Below, one piece after another: positions 63,077 to 64,000 of a DNA stretch of 64,000 nt; the first letter of the stretch is position 1; each line of letters starts with the position of its first letter. Source of the stretch: Maribacter stanieri (GTDB lineage: Bacteria > Bacteroidota > Bacteroidia > Flavobacteriales > Flavobacteriaceae). The notes below the pieces were generated by a model that was given only the letters and a program-made list of their open reading frames with translations, searched no databases and was not told where the DNA came from. The stretch lies in assembly GCF_900112245.1 (NCBI RefSeq), contig NZ_FOYX01000001.1:545856-609855 (forward strand). The letters run 5' to 3'. The position numbers and the translations under genes are program-made.

Positions 63077-63370
63077 ATGAAATTTTTTGCACGCATTATT
63101 CTTTTGTTATTATGGCTTTTTGCAGTTACTGCACCAAGCATAGTAACTTTATGCGATGTTGAGAACCCAATTGTAATTACCAATCTTAACGAAGAAGAGC
63201 AAGAGACTGGTAAAAAATCTATGGGCGAAGAAAAGTTTGTTAAAGAAAGTTTATTAGATTTTTCAATAGCAGCCATTTTTGAAAATTCTATAATCAGCAA
63301 CTTCAGCATGATAGGCTATATAGATCTGTCATTAGAAGTTCCATCTCCTCCTCCCGACTACATTAGTTAA
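63077..63370 (+). CDS. Small exported protein upstream of SulP
   Basis: A 97-residue protein with a signal peptide or single membrane helix (IILLLLWLFAVTAPSIV, about residues 7-23), one cysteine, a charged middle and a proline-rich C-terminus (VPSPPPDYIS). It is conserved-looking but has no recognised domain. It lies 73 bases before a SulP gene, so it may belong to that transport unit. Function unknown. Confidence 0.65.
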   Translation: MKFFARIILLLLWLFAVTAPSIVTLCDVENPIVITNLNEEEQETGKKSMGEEKFVKESLLDFSIAAIFENSIISNFSMIGYIDLSLEVPSPPPDYIS

Positions 63371-63415
63371 TTTCTTCTTTTTTATTTTATATCAATTAAC
63401 TAATCTGTTCCAAAA

Positions 63416-63423
63416 TAACTTTG
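63416..63423 (+). promoter_or_regulatory. Candidate -7 box for the second SulP gene
   Basis: TAACTTTG lies 20 bases before the ATG at 63443. No good -33 TTG was found. Confidence 0.42.
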
Positions 63424-63442
63424 GGACATAAACTTTTTATAC

Positions 63443-64000
63443 ATGTTTAAACATATTAAGAGCGATATTCCTGCGAGTATCGTTGTATTCTTTGTAGCCC
63501 TACCATTATGTCTTGGTATAGCATTAGCTAGTGGCGCACCTTTATTTTCAGGATTAATTGCTGGTATTGTTGGTGGTATTTTTGTTGGCGCACTTAGTGG
63601 TTCCAAAATTGGAGTAAGTGGTCCTGCAGCTGGTTTAGCCGCAATTGTATTAACCGCAATAGGTGCTTTAGGTGGTTATGAAAATTTCTTGGTAGCCGTT
63701 GTATTAGGTGGTATTATTCAAATTATTTTCGGAATTTTAAAAGCAGGTGTCATAGGATATTATTTTCCTTCTTCTGTAATTAAAGGTATGCTTACCGGTA
63801 TTGGTATCATCATAATTCTTAAGCAAATACCTCATTTCTTCGGTTATGATCCTGATCCAGAAGGCGATTGGGCTTTCTTTCAAGTTGATGGGGAAAATAC
63901 CTTTTCAGAAATTTTCAATACCATAAATAATATTAGTCCTGGTGCAACTCTTGTTGCCGTTATAGGTATGGCCATTCTTTTATTATGGGATAAAGTTCTT
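63443..64000 (+). CDS. SulP-family anion transporter (partial)
   Basis: The first 186 codons of a SulP/SLC26-type transporter, cut by the right window edge. The sequence begins MFKHIKSDIPASIVVFFVAL and shows the core LPLCLGIALASGAP and SGSKIGVSGPAAGL, with further membrane helices. It is more distant from the STAS-type SulP at 26.7 kb than a recent duplicate would be. In many Bacteroidota this subfamily is followed by a carbonic anhydrase, suggesting bicarbonate uptake; that cannot be seen here. Confidence 0.92.
   Translation, partial: MFKHIKSDIPASIVVFFVALPLCLGIALASGAPLFSGLIAGIVGGIFVGALSGSKIGVSGPAAGLAAIVLTAIGALGGYENFLVAVVLGGIIQIIFGILKAGVIGYYFPSSVIKGMLTGIGIIIILKQIPHFFGYDPDPEGDWAFFQVDGENTFSEIFNTINNISPGATLVAVIGMAILLLWDKVL

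Overview
The window looks like chromosomal DNA of a marine-type member of the Flavobacteriaceae (Bacteroidota). The evidence is AT-rich sequence, general absence of Shine-Dalgarno motifs, repeated TAnnTTTG (-7) promoter boxes 20-60 bases upstream of starts, a complete moxR/batABCDE aerotolerance locus, a 1132-residue type-2 isoleucyl-tRNA synthetase, a single-cysteine DksA-like protein and a FRAP-motif TonB receptor. The genus cannot be fixed from the sequence alone; a Maribacter/Zobellia-like relative is an inference. I see no rRNA, tRNA, CRISPR array, insertion sequence or prophage. Genes are dense and mostly in short operons.

Layout. 1-9.6 kb: patatin-type outer-membrane phospholipase (cut by the left edge), uvrC, 5-formyl-THF cyclo-ligase, lspA, a DUF4097-like exported protein, and an ileS/dksA-like operon. 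9.7-16.2 kb: an 11-mer-repeat lipoprotein, a TonB receptor downstream of recO, gdhA, and a transsulfuration enzyme. 16.2-25.8 kb: small housekeeping and redox genes: DUF3298 lipoprotein, DinB-like, Spx/ArsC-like, EamA exporter, FCD regulator, thioesterase, nitronate monooxygenase-like, YheT-like hydrolase, cytochrome c lipoprotein, DsbA/FrnE-like, thioredoxin, lactonase, DUF2237. 25.4-31 kb: divergent DoxX-like paralogues, a SulP transporter, a PhyH dioxygenase divergent from an AraC regulator, a DUF421 protein. 31-37.5 kb: a duplicated-domain lipoprotein, then glycerol-3-phosphate metabolism (gpsA, glpD, glpK) and a CvpA-like protein. 37.6-43.8 kb: tandem CAP-domain lipoproteins, 3-hydroxyanthranilate dioxygenase, DUF1304, an ALDH7-type dehydrogenase, a 582-base non-coding stretch with RNA-like structure, then an OmpA/HhH pair. 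43.8-53.8 kb: acyl-ACP desaturase, an SPFH-GYF / zinc-ribbon / phosphatase operon, fructokinase plus amylosucrase, an AlbA_2 protein, SDR and aldo-keto reductases. 53.9-63 kb: moxR, DUF58, a BatD-like membrane protein and batA-E. The right edge has a small exported protein and a second SulP transporter cut by the window end.

Functional links. Amylosucrase releases fructose from sucrose and the fructokinase one base upstream can phosphorylate it. GlpK and GlpD feed glycerol into glycolysis while GpsA runs the opposite, biosynthetic reaction from the facing strand. The Bat products form a predicted membrane/periplasm VWA-TPR complex remodelled by the MoxR ATPase.

The most unusual points are the swapped GIHH signature in IleRS (the arrangement associated with mupirocin hyper-resistance), a 21-base-period direct repeat upstream of a 28-codon membrane ORF, a nested inverted-repeat element plus a possible small RNA at 41.6-41.9 kb, the SPFH/zinc-ribbon/phosphatase operon that recalls the Bacillus ydjGHI PspA-anchoring genes, and four convergent gene pairs that share a self-complementary four-base double stop.
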